Shown: positions 33,919 to 42,353 of the stretch, in pieces | Numbering within the stretch: the stretch's first letter is position 1 | Layout: every line of letters begins with the position of its first letter | From: Flavobacterium sp. ov086 | GTDB lineage: Bacteria > Bacteroidota > Bacteroidia > Flavobacteriales > Flavobacteriaceae | Direction: 5' to 3' | Length of the DNA stretch: 64,000 bases | NCBI RefSeq assembly: GCF_900187965.1 | Contig: NZ_FZNL01000023.1 | Location: forward strand, 47,921-111,920 | Notes under the pieces: generated by a model | The model's input: only the letters and a program-made list of their open reading frames with translations | Told to the model about the DNA's origin: nothing | Database searches by the model: none | Program-made: the position numbers and the translations under genes

Positions 33919-33984
33919 GCCATTTAAGATATTAAGCAAATTAAGTTTGGGCTTAATGAAACTTAATATCTTAATGGTAAAAAA
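33919..33984. repeat. CATTTAAGATATTAAG inverted repeat
   Basis: TTTTTCGCCATTTAAGATAT and the complementary ATATCTTAATGGTAAAAAA flank a short loop with AAATTAAG / CTTAAT inner pairs. It may act as a terminator for the RidA gene. Confidence 0.5.
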
Positions 33985-34078
33985 CAAAGACAACGTAAAT
34001 AAATCCTTTAATCTTAATAATCTCCGTCAAAAAAAAATCTAAAATTTAAAATCTAACATCTACAATCCTTTCCTTTCG

Positions 34079-34086
34079 TACATTTG
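34079..34086 (+). promoter_or_regulatory. -7 box for thiamine pyrophosphokinase gene
   Basis: TACATTTG, 25 bases before the ATG. Confidence 0.6.
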
Positions 34087-34111
34087 CAGCACATTTCAAA
34101 TCAAGCATCAA

Positions 34112-34774
34112 ATGTCTTCACACCATATCGTACGCGACGACCAGGAACCAGCCTTAATTATTGCCAACGGAGCAGCCTGTAATCCAGAGTTATTAGGACA
34201 ATTGTTAGAATGGTCGCCATTGGTAGTTGTACTCGATTCCGCCATAGAAAGAGTCATAGAATTAGACATAAAGATCGATGTACTTTTAGGAGATTTCGAC
34301 CGTGGTTTTGATCCTGAAATTTACAAAACATCACAATATCCTATAGAAATTGTCCACACCCCAGACCAAGACAAAACCGATCTGGAAAAAGCTTTCGATT
34401 ATTTAATCGAACGAAAAATTCCAGCTGTAAACGTAGTTTGGGCAACCGGAAAACGCGCCGATCATACCATTACAAACCTAACTAATATTGTTCGTTACCG
34501 TAATTTACTAAAAATTGTAATTCTCGACGATCACTCAAAAATATTTTTATTACCTAATAAATTTGAGAAATGGTATACGGCAAAAACACCAATTTCCCTA
34601 ATTCCAATAGGAGTTGTAAGCGGTATTAATTCCACCAATTTAGAATATCCACTTCAAAACGACACCTTGACAATTGGCTACAGAACCGGCAGCAGCAATT
34701 CAGTCGCACAAGATGGTCTTGTTACCATCACACACACTCACGGAGATTTATTGCTAATGGAATGTATGGATTAA
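34112..34774 (+). CDS. thiN: Thiamine diphosphokinase
   Basis: 220 aa. It transfers pyrophosphate from ATP to thiamine to give thiamine diphosphate. LIIANGAACNPELLGQLLEWSPLVVVLDSA (about 14-43) and IDVLLGDFDRGFDPE (about 55-69) with HTPDQDKTDLEKAFDYL (about 83-99) carry the catalytic acidic residues of the TPK catalytic domain. The C-terminal thiamine-binding beta sandwich has ISLIPIGVVSGINSTNLEYPL and GTSNSV-like RTGSSNSVAQDGLVTITHTHGDLLL. No thiamine biosynthesis genes or TPP riboswitch nearby, consistent with salvage. Confidence 0.92.
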   Translation: MSSHHIVRDDQEPALIIANGAACNPELLGQLLEWSPLVVVLDSAIERVIELDIKIDVLLGDFDRGFDPEIYKTSQYPIEIVHTPDQDKTDLEKAFDYLIERKIPAVNVVWATGKRADHTITNLTNIVRYRNLLKIVILDDHSKIFLLPNKFEKWYTAKTPISLIPIGVVSGINSTNLEYPLQNDTLTIGYRTGSSNSVAQDGLVTITHTHGDLLLMECMD

Positions 34775-34792
34775 CGAATTGTCATCCTGAGC

Positions 34793-34925
34793 GTCCCGAG
34801 GCTTCGGGAGAAGGATTATTGGAATTTAAAATTTGGAATTTTTAGGAGCTATTTCCTGCTGTCCACTATATCTTTTCCTGGCTAAAGGAGCCAGAAAAAG
34901 GATGCCGTTCCCATCAGGGCTAGAG
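34793..34925. repeat. Composite repeat: CCCGAGGCTTCGGG hairpin plus AGGAGCTATTTCC module
   Basis: The short palindrome (34793-34809) is followed by TTGGAATTTAAAATTTGGAA and then a module (34843-34925) with CCACTATATCTTTTCC, an inner CTGGCTAAAGGAGCCAG hairpin and GGATGCCGTTCCCATCAGGG. The module is a distant relative of those at 57247 and 59302. No gene between 34775 and 34991. Confidence 0.65.
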
Positions 34926-34966
34926 CGATCGTTTTTATAATTACCTCTTTCTCCAAAAGGAATGAC

Positions 34967-34974
34967 TATCTTTG
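34967..34974 (+). promoter_or_regulatory. -7 box for rlmF
   Basis: TATCTTTG, 17 bases before the ATG at 34992; it lies inside the longer frame starting at 34962, supporting the later start. Confidence 0.6.
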
Positions 34975-34991
34975 CACGGAAATTCAGAAAA

Positions 34992-35942
34992 ATGAAAGAA
35001 ATAGACAATTCCGAAAAAAGTATATTACATCCTAGAAATCTTCATCGTTCCCGATATGATTTCGAACTTCTTATTGCAAATTGTCCAGAATTAAAATCGC
35101 AAGTTGCCGTAAATGTTCACGGAATTGAAACTATTGATTTCAGTAATCCTATTTCGGTAAAACTACTTAACAAAGCATTATTACAAACCTACTACGATAT
35201 TCAAAATTGGGATATTCCCCAAAATTACCTTTGCCCGCCAATTCCCGGCCGAGCAGATTATATCCACTATCTAGCCGATTTACTAGCCGAAACCAACAAC
35301 GGAATTATTCCGCAAGGTTCAGCAGTTTTAGGTTTGGATGTAGGAACAGGCGCAAATTGTATTTATCCAATTTTAGGAAATGCAATTTACGATTGGAGTT
35401 TTGTAGGTACCGATATTGACGAAAAAGCAATTGAAAATTGCAGCAAAATAATCGAAGCCAATCCAAAATTGATTGACGCTATAAGCTTGCAGCAACAAAC
35501 CGAATCCCGTTTTATTTTCAAAAACATCATCACGCCCGAAGATCGTTTCACCTTCACGATGTGTAATCCTCCGTTTCATTCTTCTGCCGAAGATGCAAAC
35601 CAAAGCACTGTTCGTAAAGTTTCTAACTTAAATCCAAAAGAAAAGAAAAAACTAAATCCGGTTTTAAATTTTGGCGGTCACAATGCCGAATTATGGTGCG
35701 ATGGTGGCGAAATTGGCTTTGTAACCCAAATGATCTACGAAAGTGCAAAATTTGCCATGCAATGTTTATGGTTCACAACATTGGTTTCGAAAAGAGATAA
35801 TTTGTCAAGCATTTATAAAACATTAAATAAAATAAATGCAGCATCCATCAAAACAATCGATATGGCGCAAGGTCAAAAAACAAGCCGTGTTGTAGCCTGG
35901 ACTTTTATGAGCGAAAGTCAGCAAAAATCATTCAAACTTTAA
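34992..35942 (+). CDS. rlmF: 23S rRNA (adenine-1618-N6)-methyltransferase
   Basis: 316 aa from the ATG at 34992. SAM-dependent methylation of A1618 in 23S rRNA. LHPRNLHRSRYDFELLIANCPEL (about 13-35) is the family opening, IPGRADYIHYLADLL (about 88-102) and VLGLDVGTGANCIYPILG (about 117-134) form the SAM motif, and FTMCNPPFHSS (about 191-201) is the N6-adenine NPPF catalytic motif. CDGGEIGFVTQMI is also typical of RlmF. Monocistronic. Confidence 0.93.
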   Translation: MKEIDNSEKSILHPRNLHRSRYDFELLIANCPELKSQVAVNVHGIETIDFSNPISVKLLNKALLQTYYDIQNWDIPQNYLCPPIPGRADYIHYLADLLAETNNGIIPQGSAVLGLDVGTGANCIYPILGNAIYDWSFVGTDIDEKAIENCSKIIEANPKLIDAISLQQQTESRFIFKNIITPEDRFTFTMCNPPFHSSAEDANQSTVRKVSNLNPKEKKKLNPVLNFGGHNAELWCDGGEIGFVTQMIYESAKFAMQCLWFTTLVSKRDNLSSIYKTLNKINAASIKTIDMAQGQKTSRVVAWTFMSESQQKSFKL

Positions 35943-35975
35943 GATTCTTAAACGATATTTTAATTTATTGTTTTG

Positions 35976-35983
35976 TAACTTCG
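35976..35983 (+). promoter_or_regulatory. Possible -7 box of the toxin-antitoxin operon
   Basis: TAACTTCG, one mismatch to TAnnTTTG, 16 bases before the ATG at 36000. Confidence 0.35.
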
Positions 35984-35999
35984 TGCAAATTAAGTGAAT

Positions 36000-36230
36000 A
36001 TGAACACTCTTGAACTTAGAAATATTTTGATTTCTGAAATTGAAAAAATCGATGATGATAGCTTTTTATCAGCATTAAAAACTATTTTGGACAGTCGAAA
36101 ACCTTCTCCTAAAAATTATTCAGAACAATATAATGAAGAACTAAAAGTTGCTGAAGAAGATATTCAAAGCGGCAATTTTTATAGTCATAATGATGTTAAG
36201 GATAAAATAGAACAATGGAAAAAGAAATAA
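36000..36230 (+). CDS. Putative antitoxin of a RelE/ParE-type pair
   Basis: 76 aa from the ATG at 36000 (GTG at 35994 also in frame). Acidic and helical: LRNILISEIEKIDDDSFLSALKTIL followed by a charged C-terminus (YSEQYNEELKVAEEDIQSGNFYSHNDVKDKIEQWKKK). The first half resembles the short N-terminal helical segment seen in many Bacteroidota antitoxins that accompany ParE-like toxins; there is no clear ribbon-helix-helix or HTH. The call rests mainly on the 16-base overlap with the toxin gene. Confidence 0.7.
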   Translation: MNTLELRNILISEIEKIDDDSFLSALKTILDSRKPSPKNYSEQYNEELKVAEEDIQSGNFYSHNDVKDKIEQWKKK

Positions 36231-36517
36231 TTTGGTCTATTACTGCTCAAAATCAGCTTGAAAAAATTTACTTCCATTTATTTAAAGAAACTAAAAGCAA
36301 AAACATTCCCAATAAAGTAATTGATATTATTTATAATTCAGTCAGCATTTTAAGTACCAATTGGGAAATTTACGAATTAGATGAAATGAAAATTTCAAAT
36401 AACGGAGATTATCGCGCTTACGAAATTTACAGCTATAGAATATCTTATAAAGTCAAATCTAAAGAAATTCATATTTTAAGAATTAGACATACAAGTCGAA
36501 ATCCTAAAAAACTATAA
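36215..36517 (+). CDS. RelE/ParE family toxin
   Basis: 100 aa basic protein. IIWSITAQNQLEKIYFHLFKE (about 5-25) is the opening strand-helix of ParE/RelE toxins. YRAYEIYSYRISYKVKSKEIHILRIRHTSRNPKKL (about 66-100) has the ending YRISYKV - ILRIRHTSRNP typical of the superfamily. Whether it cleaves mRNA or poisons gyrase cannot be decided from sequence. Its start lies inside the antitoxin gene (16-base overlap), which ensures antitoxin is made first. Confidence 0.85.
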   Translation: MEKEIIWSITAQNQLEKIYFHLFKETKSKNIPNKVIDIIYNSVSILSTNWEIYELDEMKISNNGDYRAYEIYSYRISYKVKSKEIHILRIRHTSRNPKKL

Positions 36518-36638
36518 TTCTACTTTATAAAACACCTTCGAAGTTTATCCAAACTTTGCCAAACAACTGATTTTCAGAATCAAATCATTTATTTATTATT
36601 ATTTTTGGTAAATTTACTATAAAAGCAATTAATAAATT

Positions 36639-36878
36639 ATGGCTGATTATATTGGTTACCTCGCATCATTTTTTATAGTCGGAGGTTTTCTGTTGAAAGA
36701 TCTCAGAACAATACGTTTCATTAACCTTTTTGGATGCATCTGTTTTGTGCTTTACGGTATCTTTTTAAAAGATTATGAAGATTTCAGTCAATGGCTTTTA
36801 CCTGTTATTATTCCAAATGCTATTTTAGCAATCGTACAAATCTATCATCTGACCGTAAAAGATCCTAAGAGATTGTAA
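36639..36878 (+). CDS. Small YgjV-like membrane protein
   Basis: 79 aa with three predicted membrane segments (YIGYLASFFIVGGFLL, FINLFGCICFVLYGIFL, WLLPVIIPNAILAIVQIYHL) and a conserved-looking DLRTIRFINLFGC motif between the first two. It resembles the compact membrane unit of YgjV-type proteins. Function unknown. It is a free-standing gene between the toxin operon and a lipoprotein hydrolase. Confidence 0.65.
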   Translation: MADYIGYLASFFIVGGFLLKDLRTIRFINLFGCICFVLYGIFLKDYEDFSQWLLPVIIPNAILAIVQIYHLTVKDPKRL

Positions 36879-36952
36879 TTCTGATATTTTAAAACAAAAT
36901 CCTGATACTCTATCTGCATTATTCTCAGTACCTTTAAGGTAAATTGAATTAC

Positions 36953-37897
36953 ATGAGTACGCCAAAAATATTTATCAGGATTTTACTGTTTCTTATACTT
37001 GTGAGTTGTGCTTCATCTAAAAAAGCAAAATTTGAGGATTACGTTTTCAAAACAAAATCCGAAAAACAAACTTATTTAAGTTCTTACGACAAAGCTTTAA
37101 AACTTTGGGATATTCCCTATTCCGAAGAAAATATAAAAACCAGCTTCGGAACGGCACATATTATAATTGCAGGTCCACAAAACGGAAAAGACTTGGTTCT
37201 ACTCCACGGAATGGACGCCAGCTCAACAATGTGGTATCCAAACATTAAAGCTTTAGCCAAAAATCATCGCATTTATGCTATTGATTTTATAATGGAACCC
37301 AACAAATCGACACTAACTTCAAAACCACTTTCATCAGACGAAATAGTAATTTACTACAACGAAATCTTTACACATTATAAATTAAAGAAATTTGATATTG
37401 TGGCCGCTTCCCGCGGCGGCTGGATTGCGACTTTATTGGCTACTCAAAAAACCAACTCAATTAACAAAGTAGTTTTACTAAGTCCTGCTCAAACCTTTAA
37501 ATTTATTGATAAAGTAAGAAAATCATCCTCTGCATTAATGCTAAAACTATTTCCAAGCGAAAAGAAATTCGTAAAAACATTAGTAACATTTTCTACACAT
37601 CCCGAAAAAATTAGTCCTGTTTATAGAAGGCAATTTTATCTCGCCAATAAATATGCAAAATCAAATTCAAGCATGCTTAAAATGACTCCTTTTTCAGATA
37701 AAGAACTGGAATCAATTAACAATCCTGTTTTGGTTTTAATTGGAGATCATGATGTTATTAATTCTGACGATAGTTTGGAGCGTGCACAAAAATATCTACC
37801 AAATTGTAAAACAAAAATAATCAAAGACGCAGGACATTTTTTATCCATTGATCAATCAAAAATTGTAAATGATGCAATGATTGATTTCCTAGATTAG
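36953..37897 (+). CDS. Alpha/beta hydrolase lipoprotein
   Basis: 314 aa from the ATG at 36953 (an in-frame TTG at 36944 adds three residues). The signal peptide carries lipobox LILVSC (Cys19). Hydrolase features are DLVLLHGMDASSTMWYPNI (oxyanion HG), VAASRGGWIATLLA with nucleophile serine in the ASRGG elbow, VLVLIGDHDVINS with acid, and DAGHFLSID with histidine. The enzyme is probably anchored in the periplasm or outer membrane; substrate unknown. Confidence 0.83.
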   Translation: MSTPKIFIRILLFLILVSCASSKKAKFEDYVFKTKSEKQTYLSSYDKALKLWDIPYSEENIKTSFGTAHIIIAGPQNGKDLVLLHGMDASSTMWYPNIKALAKNHRIYAIDFIMEPNKSTLTSKPLSSDEIVIYYNEIFTHYKLKKFDIVAASRGGWIATLLATQKTNSINKVVLLSPAQTFKFIDKVRKSSSALMLKLFPSEKKFVKTLVTFSTHPEKISPVYRRQFYLANKYAKSNSSMLKMTPFSDKELESINNPVLVLIGDHDVINSDDSLERAQKYLPNCKTKIIKDAGHFLSIDQSKIVNDAMIDFLD

Positions 37898-37920
37898 GTA
37901 AAATAAGAGCGGTGATTTTT

Positions 37921-37997
37921 GCCGCGAATTTCACGAATTCTCACAAATTAAATTTTAAACGCAATACAATTAGTGAAAATTCGTGAAATTCGTGGCA
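37921..37997. repeat. Palindromic repeat, GCCACGAATTTCACGAATT family, copy 2
   Basis: Starts GCCGCGAATTTCACGAATT and ends AATTCGTGAAATTCGTGGC, arms of about 28 bp with a short loop (TTTTAAACGCAATACAA). Confidence 0.85.
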
Positions 37998-38033
37998 ACC
38001 CTTTTTTATCTTTTTTATAGAATTCAAACTTTG

Positions 38034-38041
38034 TATCTTTA
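38034..38041 (+). promoter_or_regulatory. -7 box for uvrB
   Basis: TATCTTTA, one mismatch, 27 bases before the ATG. Confidence 0.45.
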
Positions 38042-38068
38042 CAAAACTAATCTTTTCATCAGTCAAAA

Positions 38069-40060
38069 ATGAATTTCCAAGTATCCTCAGAGTATAGTCC
38101 AAAAGGTGATCAGCCGCAAGCTATTGAAAAACTTTCGCAAGGTATTGTAGACGGCGAAAAATATCAGACATTATTAGGAGTTACCGGATCCGGGAAAACA
38201 TTTACTGTTGCCAATGTCATTCAGGAAGTTCAAAAACCAACTTTAGTTTTGGCTCACAACAAAACTTTGGCGGCACAATTGTATTCGGAATTCAAACAAT
38301 TTTTCCCGAATAATGCTGTTGAATATTTCGTTTCTTACTACGATTATTATCAGCCCGAAGCTTTTATGCCTGTAACAGGGGTTTTTATCGAAAAAGATTT
38401 ATCTATCAACGAAGAGCTTGAAAAAATGCGTTTAAGCACCACTTCTTCCCTTCTTTCAGGACGAAGAGATATTTTGGTTGTCGCATCCGTTTCTTGTTTG
38501 TATGGTATTGGAAACCCTGTAGAATTTCAGAAAAACGTAATTGAAATTTCAAGAGATCAGGTAATTTCCAGAACAAAATTATTACACAGTTTAGTACAAA
38601 GTTTATACGCCAGAACTGAAGCCGATTTTACGCCCGGAACCTTCAGAATAAAAGGCGATACCGTCGAAGTTTATCCAAGTTATGCCGACGATGCTTTTAG
38701 AATTCACTTTTTTGGAGATGAAATCGAAGAAATAGAATCCTTTGACGCAAAGACTTCTCAGGTTATTGAGAAATTTAAAAGACTGACTATTTATCCTGCC
38801 AATATGTTTGTGACTTCTCCGGATGTTCTACAAGGTGCTATCTGGGAAATTCAACAGGATTTGGTGAAACAAGTCGATTATTTTAAAGAAATAGGAAAAC
38901 ATCTTGAAGCAAAACGTTTGGAAGAACGAACCAATTTTGACTTAGAAATGATTCGCGAATTAGGATATTGCTCCGGAATCGAAAACTATTCAAGATATCT
39001 TGACGGACGAGAAGCCGGCACAAGACCATTCTGTTTGTTAGACTACTTTCCTGATGATTATTTAATGGTAGTTGACGAAAGTCACGTTACGATTTCGCAA
39101 GTTCACGCCATGTATGGAGGCGATCGCAGCCGAAAAGAAAATCTGGTAGAATATGGTTTCCGTTTACCGGCTGCAATGGACAACAGACCTTTAAAATTTG
39201 AAGAATTCGAAGCCATGCAAAATCAGGTGATTTATGTATCTGCAACTCCTGCCGATTATGAATTGCAAAAAACAGATGGTATTTATGTCGAGCAGGTAAT
39301 TCGTCCAACAGGATTATTAGACCCAATTATAGAAATCAGACCAAGTTTGAATCAAATTGATGATTTGATTGAGGAAATTCAGGTGCGTTGTGAATTAGAC
39401 GAAAGAGTTTTGGTTACAACTTTAACCAAAAGAATGGCCGAAGAATTAGCCAAATATTTAACTAAAGTAAATATTCGTTGTCGATACATTCACTCTGATG
39501 TTGATACACTGGAACGTATCGAAATCATGCAGGATTTACGAAAAGGTATTTTTGATGTTTTAATTGGAGTAAACTTACTTCGTGAAGGTCTTGATTTACC
39601 AGAAGTTTCGCTTGTTGCGATTCTGGATGCCGATAAAGAAGGTTTTCTTCGTAGTCATAGATCTTTGACTCAAACTATTGGTCGTGCGGCAAGAAACCTA
39701 AACGGGAAAGCGATTATGTATGCCGATAAAATTACGGCGAGTATGCAAAAAACAATCGACGAAACTACTTATAGAAGAACAAAACAAATTAATTACAACG
39801 TAGAAAACGGTATTACGCCACAAGCTTTAAACAAAAAAATCGATAGTGCATTTACTAAAAATCCGTTGGTAGAATATGAACTAGGACATACTTTAGCAAT
39901 AGCTGCCGAACCGGAAACTGCTTATTTATCAAAAGGTGATTTAGAAAAAATGATTCGCGAGAAACGTAAATCAATGGAAAAAGCGGCGAAAGAATTAGAC
40001 TTTTTACAAGCTGCAAAATTACGTGACGATATTAAAAAACTTCAGGAACAATTACCTTAA
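38069..40060 (+). CDS. uvrB: Excinuclease ABC subunit B
   Basis: 663 aa, usual length. DNA-damage recognition helicase of nucleotide excision repair. Walker A LLGVTGSGKTFT (about 34-45), beta-hairpin region YYDYYQPEAF (about 92-101), LMVVDESHVTI with the DESH box (about 332-342), VIYVSATPADYE, LLREGLDLPEVSLVAILDADKEGFLRS and QTIGRAARN are in order. The C-terminal UVR motif (MIREKRKSMEKAAKELDFLQAAKLRDDIKKL) binds UvrC. uvrA and uvrC are not in the window. Its last four bases overlap the convergent TerB-like gene, and the two 3' ends form a hairpin. Confidence 0.98.
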   Translation: MNFQVSSEYSPKGDQPQAIEKLSQGIVDGEKYQTLLGVTGSGKTFTVANVIQEVQKPTLVLAHNKTLAAQLYSEFKQFFPNNAVEYFVSYYDYYQPEAFMPVTGVFIEKDLSINEELEKMRLSTTSSLLSGRRDILVVASVSCLYGIGNPVEFQKNVIEISRDQVISRTKLLHSLVQSLYARTEADFTPGTFRIKGDTVEVYPSYADDAFRIHFFGDEIEEIESFDAKTSQVIEKFKRLTIYPANMFVTSPDVLQGAIWEIQQDLVKQVDYFKEIGKHLEAKRLEERTNFDLEMIRELGYCSGIENYSRYLDGREAGTRPFCLLDYFPDDYLMVVDESHVTISQVHAMYGGDRSRKENLVEYGFRLPAAMDNRPLKFEEFEAMQNQVIYVSATPADYELQKTDGIYVEQVIRPTGLLDPIIEIRPSLNQIDDLIEEIQVRCELDERVLVTTLTKRMAEELAKYLTKVNIRCRYIHSDVDTLERIEIMQDLRKGIFDVLIGVNLLREGLDLPEVSLVAILDADKEGFLRSHRSLTQTIGRAARNLNGKAIMYADKITASMQKTIDETTYRRTKQINYNVENGITPQALNKKIDSAFTKNPLVEYELGHTLAIAAEPETAYLSKGDLEKMIREKRKSMEKAAKELDFLQAAKLRDDIKKLQEQLP

Positions 40061-40076
40061 TTGTGCTGTTCCTGAA
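40041..40076. terminator. Hairpin formed by the convergent uvrB and TerB-like 3' ends
   Basis: TTCAGGAACA (40041-40050) is the exact complement of TGTTCCTGAA (40067-40076). Each arm encodes Gln-Glu-Gln near the end of one protein. It may terminate both transcripts, though no long T run follows. Confidence 0.45.
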
Positions 40077-40458
40077 AAACTTTCAATAAAACTTTAGGGT
40101 CAATCATTGCGTTTGGAGCTTTTTTCATTAAATTTAAAACACGTTTTACAGCACCAGGATTTAATCCCATTTCAATTGCAATTTGTTGAATTGCTGTTGC
40201 TTCTTTTTCATGCAAAACACCATCGCAATGCATAATCAAAGCCAATCTGTAAAATTGCTGAATACGCTGAAATTCTGATTTTATAATTACAAACTCATTT
40301 TCCTGATGGAATAAATCTTTAAAAACAGACAATTCTATATTCAATTCCTGCGCAACAAGCCACAAAAAATCATATTCTCTTTTATGCAGTTTGCCGTCAA
40401 CGGTAGAAAAAGCAATCATTTCTAAAAGTAAACTTCTCTTTTCTGTTTCGGTATTCAT
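40057..40458 (-). CDS. TerB-like tellurite-resistance fold protein
   Basis: 133 aa from the ATG at 40458; the frame extends 16 residues further but without a better start. All-helical with EMIAFSTVDGKLHKREYDFLWLVAQEL (about 13-39) and LALIMHCDGVLHEKEATAIQQIAIEMGL (about 71-98); the repeated xxDGxLHxxE loop is the TerB pattern of paired acidic residues that may bind metal. Relatives are often called excinuclease-associated because they sit beside uvrB. Function unknown. Confidence 0.75.
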   Translation of the reverse strand: MNTETEKRSLLLEMIAFSTVDGKLHKREYDFLWLVAQELNIELSVFKDLFHQENEFVIIKSEFQRIQQFYRLALIMHCDGVLHEKEATAIQQIAIEMGLNPGAVKRVLNLMKKAPNAMIDPKVLLKVFQEQHN

Positions 40459-40514
40459 CAATTTATTATTTTTAGCTAAATTATTGTTTTTAAATCTAAA
40501 ACGCAAAAGAACTC

Positions 40515-41318
40515 ATGATTCGAGTATTCTTATTTTCTATTTTTCTTTGGGTGACTTTTGCTGGAAATGCACAGCAAAGTACAGCTTCAAAAAACGTATC
40601 AAGTTTTTCTATTGAAGCTCCTCAATTAAACACAACCAAAAAAATCTGGATTTATCTTCCTGAAAATTATTCGGCTACAGCCAAAAAGAAATACAGCGTC
40701 ATTTATATGCAGGATGCTCAGAATTTATTTGATGCTAAAACTTCCTACGTCGGCGAATGGAACGTCGACGAAAAACTGGACAGTCTGAAAGCACAAGTAA
40801 TTGTGGTAGGAATTGAACATGGAAACGACAAACGCATAGACGAATTAACGCCTTATAAAAACGAAAAATATGGCGGTGGAAAAGCCGATGATTATGTAGA
40901 TTTTATTGTAAAAACATTAAAACCTTATATCGATAAAAACTACAGAACCAAACCAAAAGCCAAAAACACGACTGTACTGGGAAGTTCGCTTGGCGGATTA
41001 GTCTCTTATTATGCTGCTTTGAGATATCCGGATGTTTTTGGGAAAGTTGGAGCTTTTTCCCCTTCATTTTGGTTTTCAAATGACATATATACCTTAACAG
41101 AACAAGCGCCTAAAATCAAAACGAAAATTTATTTTTTATGTGGAGATAAAGAAAGTGATGATATGGTAAAAGACATGACCAAAATGGAACGTTTATTAGA
41201 TACAAAACGGTGTTATTGTTTGCATCTTACCAAGTCTAAAATTGTAAAAGGTGGCGAACATAACGAAAAACTTTGGCGTGATGGTTTTGTAAAAGCAGTG
41301 CTTTGGCTGGGTTATTAA
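40515..41318 (+). CDS. Secreted Fes/EntD-like putative esterase
   Basis: 267 aa with signal peptide (VFLFSIFLWVTFAGNAQQ). Esterase D-like alpha/beta hydrolase: KKIWIYLPENYSATAKKKYSVIYMQDAQNLFD (about 43-74), VIVVGIEHGNDKRIDELTPY, TVLGSSLGGLVSYYAALRYPDVFGKVGAFSPSFWF (about 153-187; nucleophile in GSSLGG) and KGGEHNEKLW with catalytic His. Members hydrolyse siderophore or sugar esters; the substrate here is unknown. It is followed after 20 bases by the dipeptide epimerase gene and probably heads that operon. Confidence 0.85.
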   Translation: MIRVFLFSIFLWVTFAGNAQQSTASKNVSSFSIEAPQLNTTKKIWIYLPENYSATAKKKYSVIYMQDAQNLFDAKTSYVGEWNVDEKLDSLKAQVIVVGIEHGNDKRIDELTPYKNEKYGGGKADDYVDFIVKTLKPYIDKNYRTKPKAKNTTVLGSSLGGLVSYYAALRYPDVFGKVGAFSPSFWFSNDIYTLTEQAPKIKTKIYFLCGDKESDDMVKDMTKMERLLDTKRCYCLHLTKSKIVKGGEHNEKLWRDGFVKAVLWLGY

Positions 41319-41337
41319 ATATTAAATTGAATTTATT

Positions 41338-42348
41338 ATGGAACTTATTTTAAGAGAATACAATCTAAAACTAAAACATACTTTTACTATTTCGAGAGAA
41401 TCGATTGATTTTCAGCCTTCCTTAATTGTTGAGCTTAAAAGTGATGGTTTTTCAGGGTTTGGAGAAGCAACTTCAAATCCGTATTACAAAACTACGGTTC
41501 CGATGATGATGGAAGATTTAGAAGAAATCCGAAGCATTATTGAAGCTACAGAAAATGAAACTCCTGATGAATTTTGGGCAAAAATGCATCCATATTTAAA
41601 AGATGATATGTTTGCTTTATGCGCTTTAGATTTGGCTTATAATGATTTGTATGCTCGTAAAAAAGGCAAGAAACTATATGACCTTTGGGGTTATACTACA
41701 GAAAAAAATCCGCTTACAGATTATACGATTGGAATTGCTTCTATAGCTAAAATGGTTTCGAAAATGCAGGAACTTCCCTGGCCTATTTATAAAATAAAAC
41801 TTGGAACCAAAGAAGATATCGAAATCGTAAAAGAACTGAGAAAACATACCGATGCCATTTTTAGAATTGATGCTAATTGTGGCTGGGGCGTTGATGAAAC
41901 GATAAATAATGCCATTGAATTAAAAAAATTAGGCGTTGAATTTCTGGAACAACCCATGAAAGCTGATAACTGGGAAGCACACAAAGAAGTTTTCAAACAT
42001 TCGGTTTTACCCATAATTGCAGACGAAAGCTGCATTATTGAAGAAGATGTTGCAAAATGTCACAATCATTTTCATGGTGTAAACGTAAAACTGGTAAAAT
42101 GCGGCGGACTAACTCCGGGAAAACGGATGATTGAAGAAGCCAAAAAACTAGGTCTGAAAACCATGGTTGGCTGTATGACAGAATCAACAGTTGGGATTTC
42201 TGCAATTGCGCATTTACTCCCTCAATTGGATTATGTTGATATGGATGGCGCATTGCTTTTGGCGCAAGATATTGCAACCGGTGTAACGATCAAAAATGGT
42301 GTTATCCATTATTCTGAACTTAATGGAACTGGAGTTACTTTAATCTAA
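41338..42348 (+). CDS. L-Ala-D/L-Glu-type dipeptide epimerase (enolase superfamily)
   Basis: 336 aa. Mandelate-racemase/muconate-lactonising fold. YKIKLGT (about 158-164) provides the first catalytic lysine, FRIDANCGW (about 178-186), EQPM (about 203-206) and ADESC (about 228-232) give the three metal ligands, and VNVKLVKCGGLTP (about 244-256) the second lysine. LYDLWGY and DYTIGI are typical of dipeptide epimerases, which recycle murein peptides or process other dipeptides. The exact dipeptide is not predictable. Five bases separate it from the PLP enzyme gene. Confidence 0.88.
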   Translation: MELILREYNLKLKHTFTISRESIDFQPSLIVELKSDGFSGFGEATSNPYYKTTVPMMMEDLEEIRSIIEATENETPDEFWAKMHPYLKDDMFALCALDLAYNDLYARKKGKKLYDLWGYTTEKNPLTDYTIGIASIAKMVSKMQELPWPIYKIKLGTKEDIEIVKELRKHTDAIFRIDANCGWGVDETINNAIELKKLGVEFLEQPMKADNWEAHKEVFKHSVLPIIADESCIIEEDVAKCHNHFHGVNVKLVKCGGLTPGKRMIEEAKKLGLKTMVGCMTESTVGISAIAHLLPQLDYVDMDGALLLAQDIATGVTIKNGVIHYSELNGTGVTLI

Positions 42349-42353
42349 ACCTT

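Noticed and set aside
41787..42277. Antisense frames in the dipeptide epimerase gene
   Set aside because: Shadows of a gene with all catalytic motifs in frame on the plus strand.
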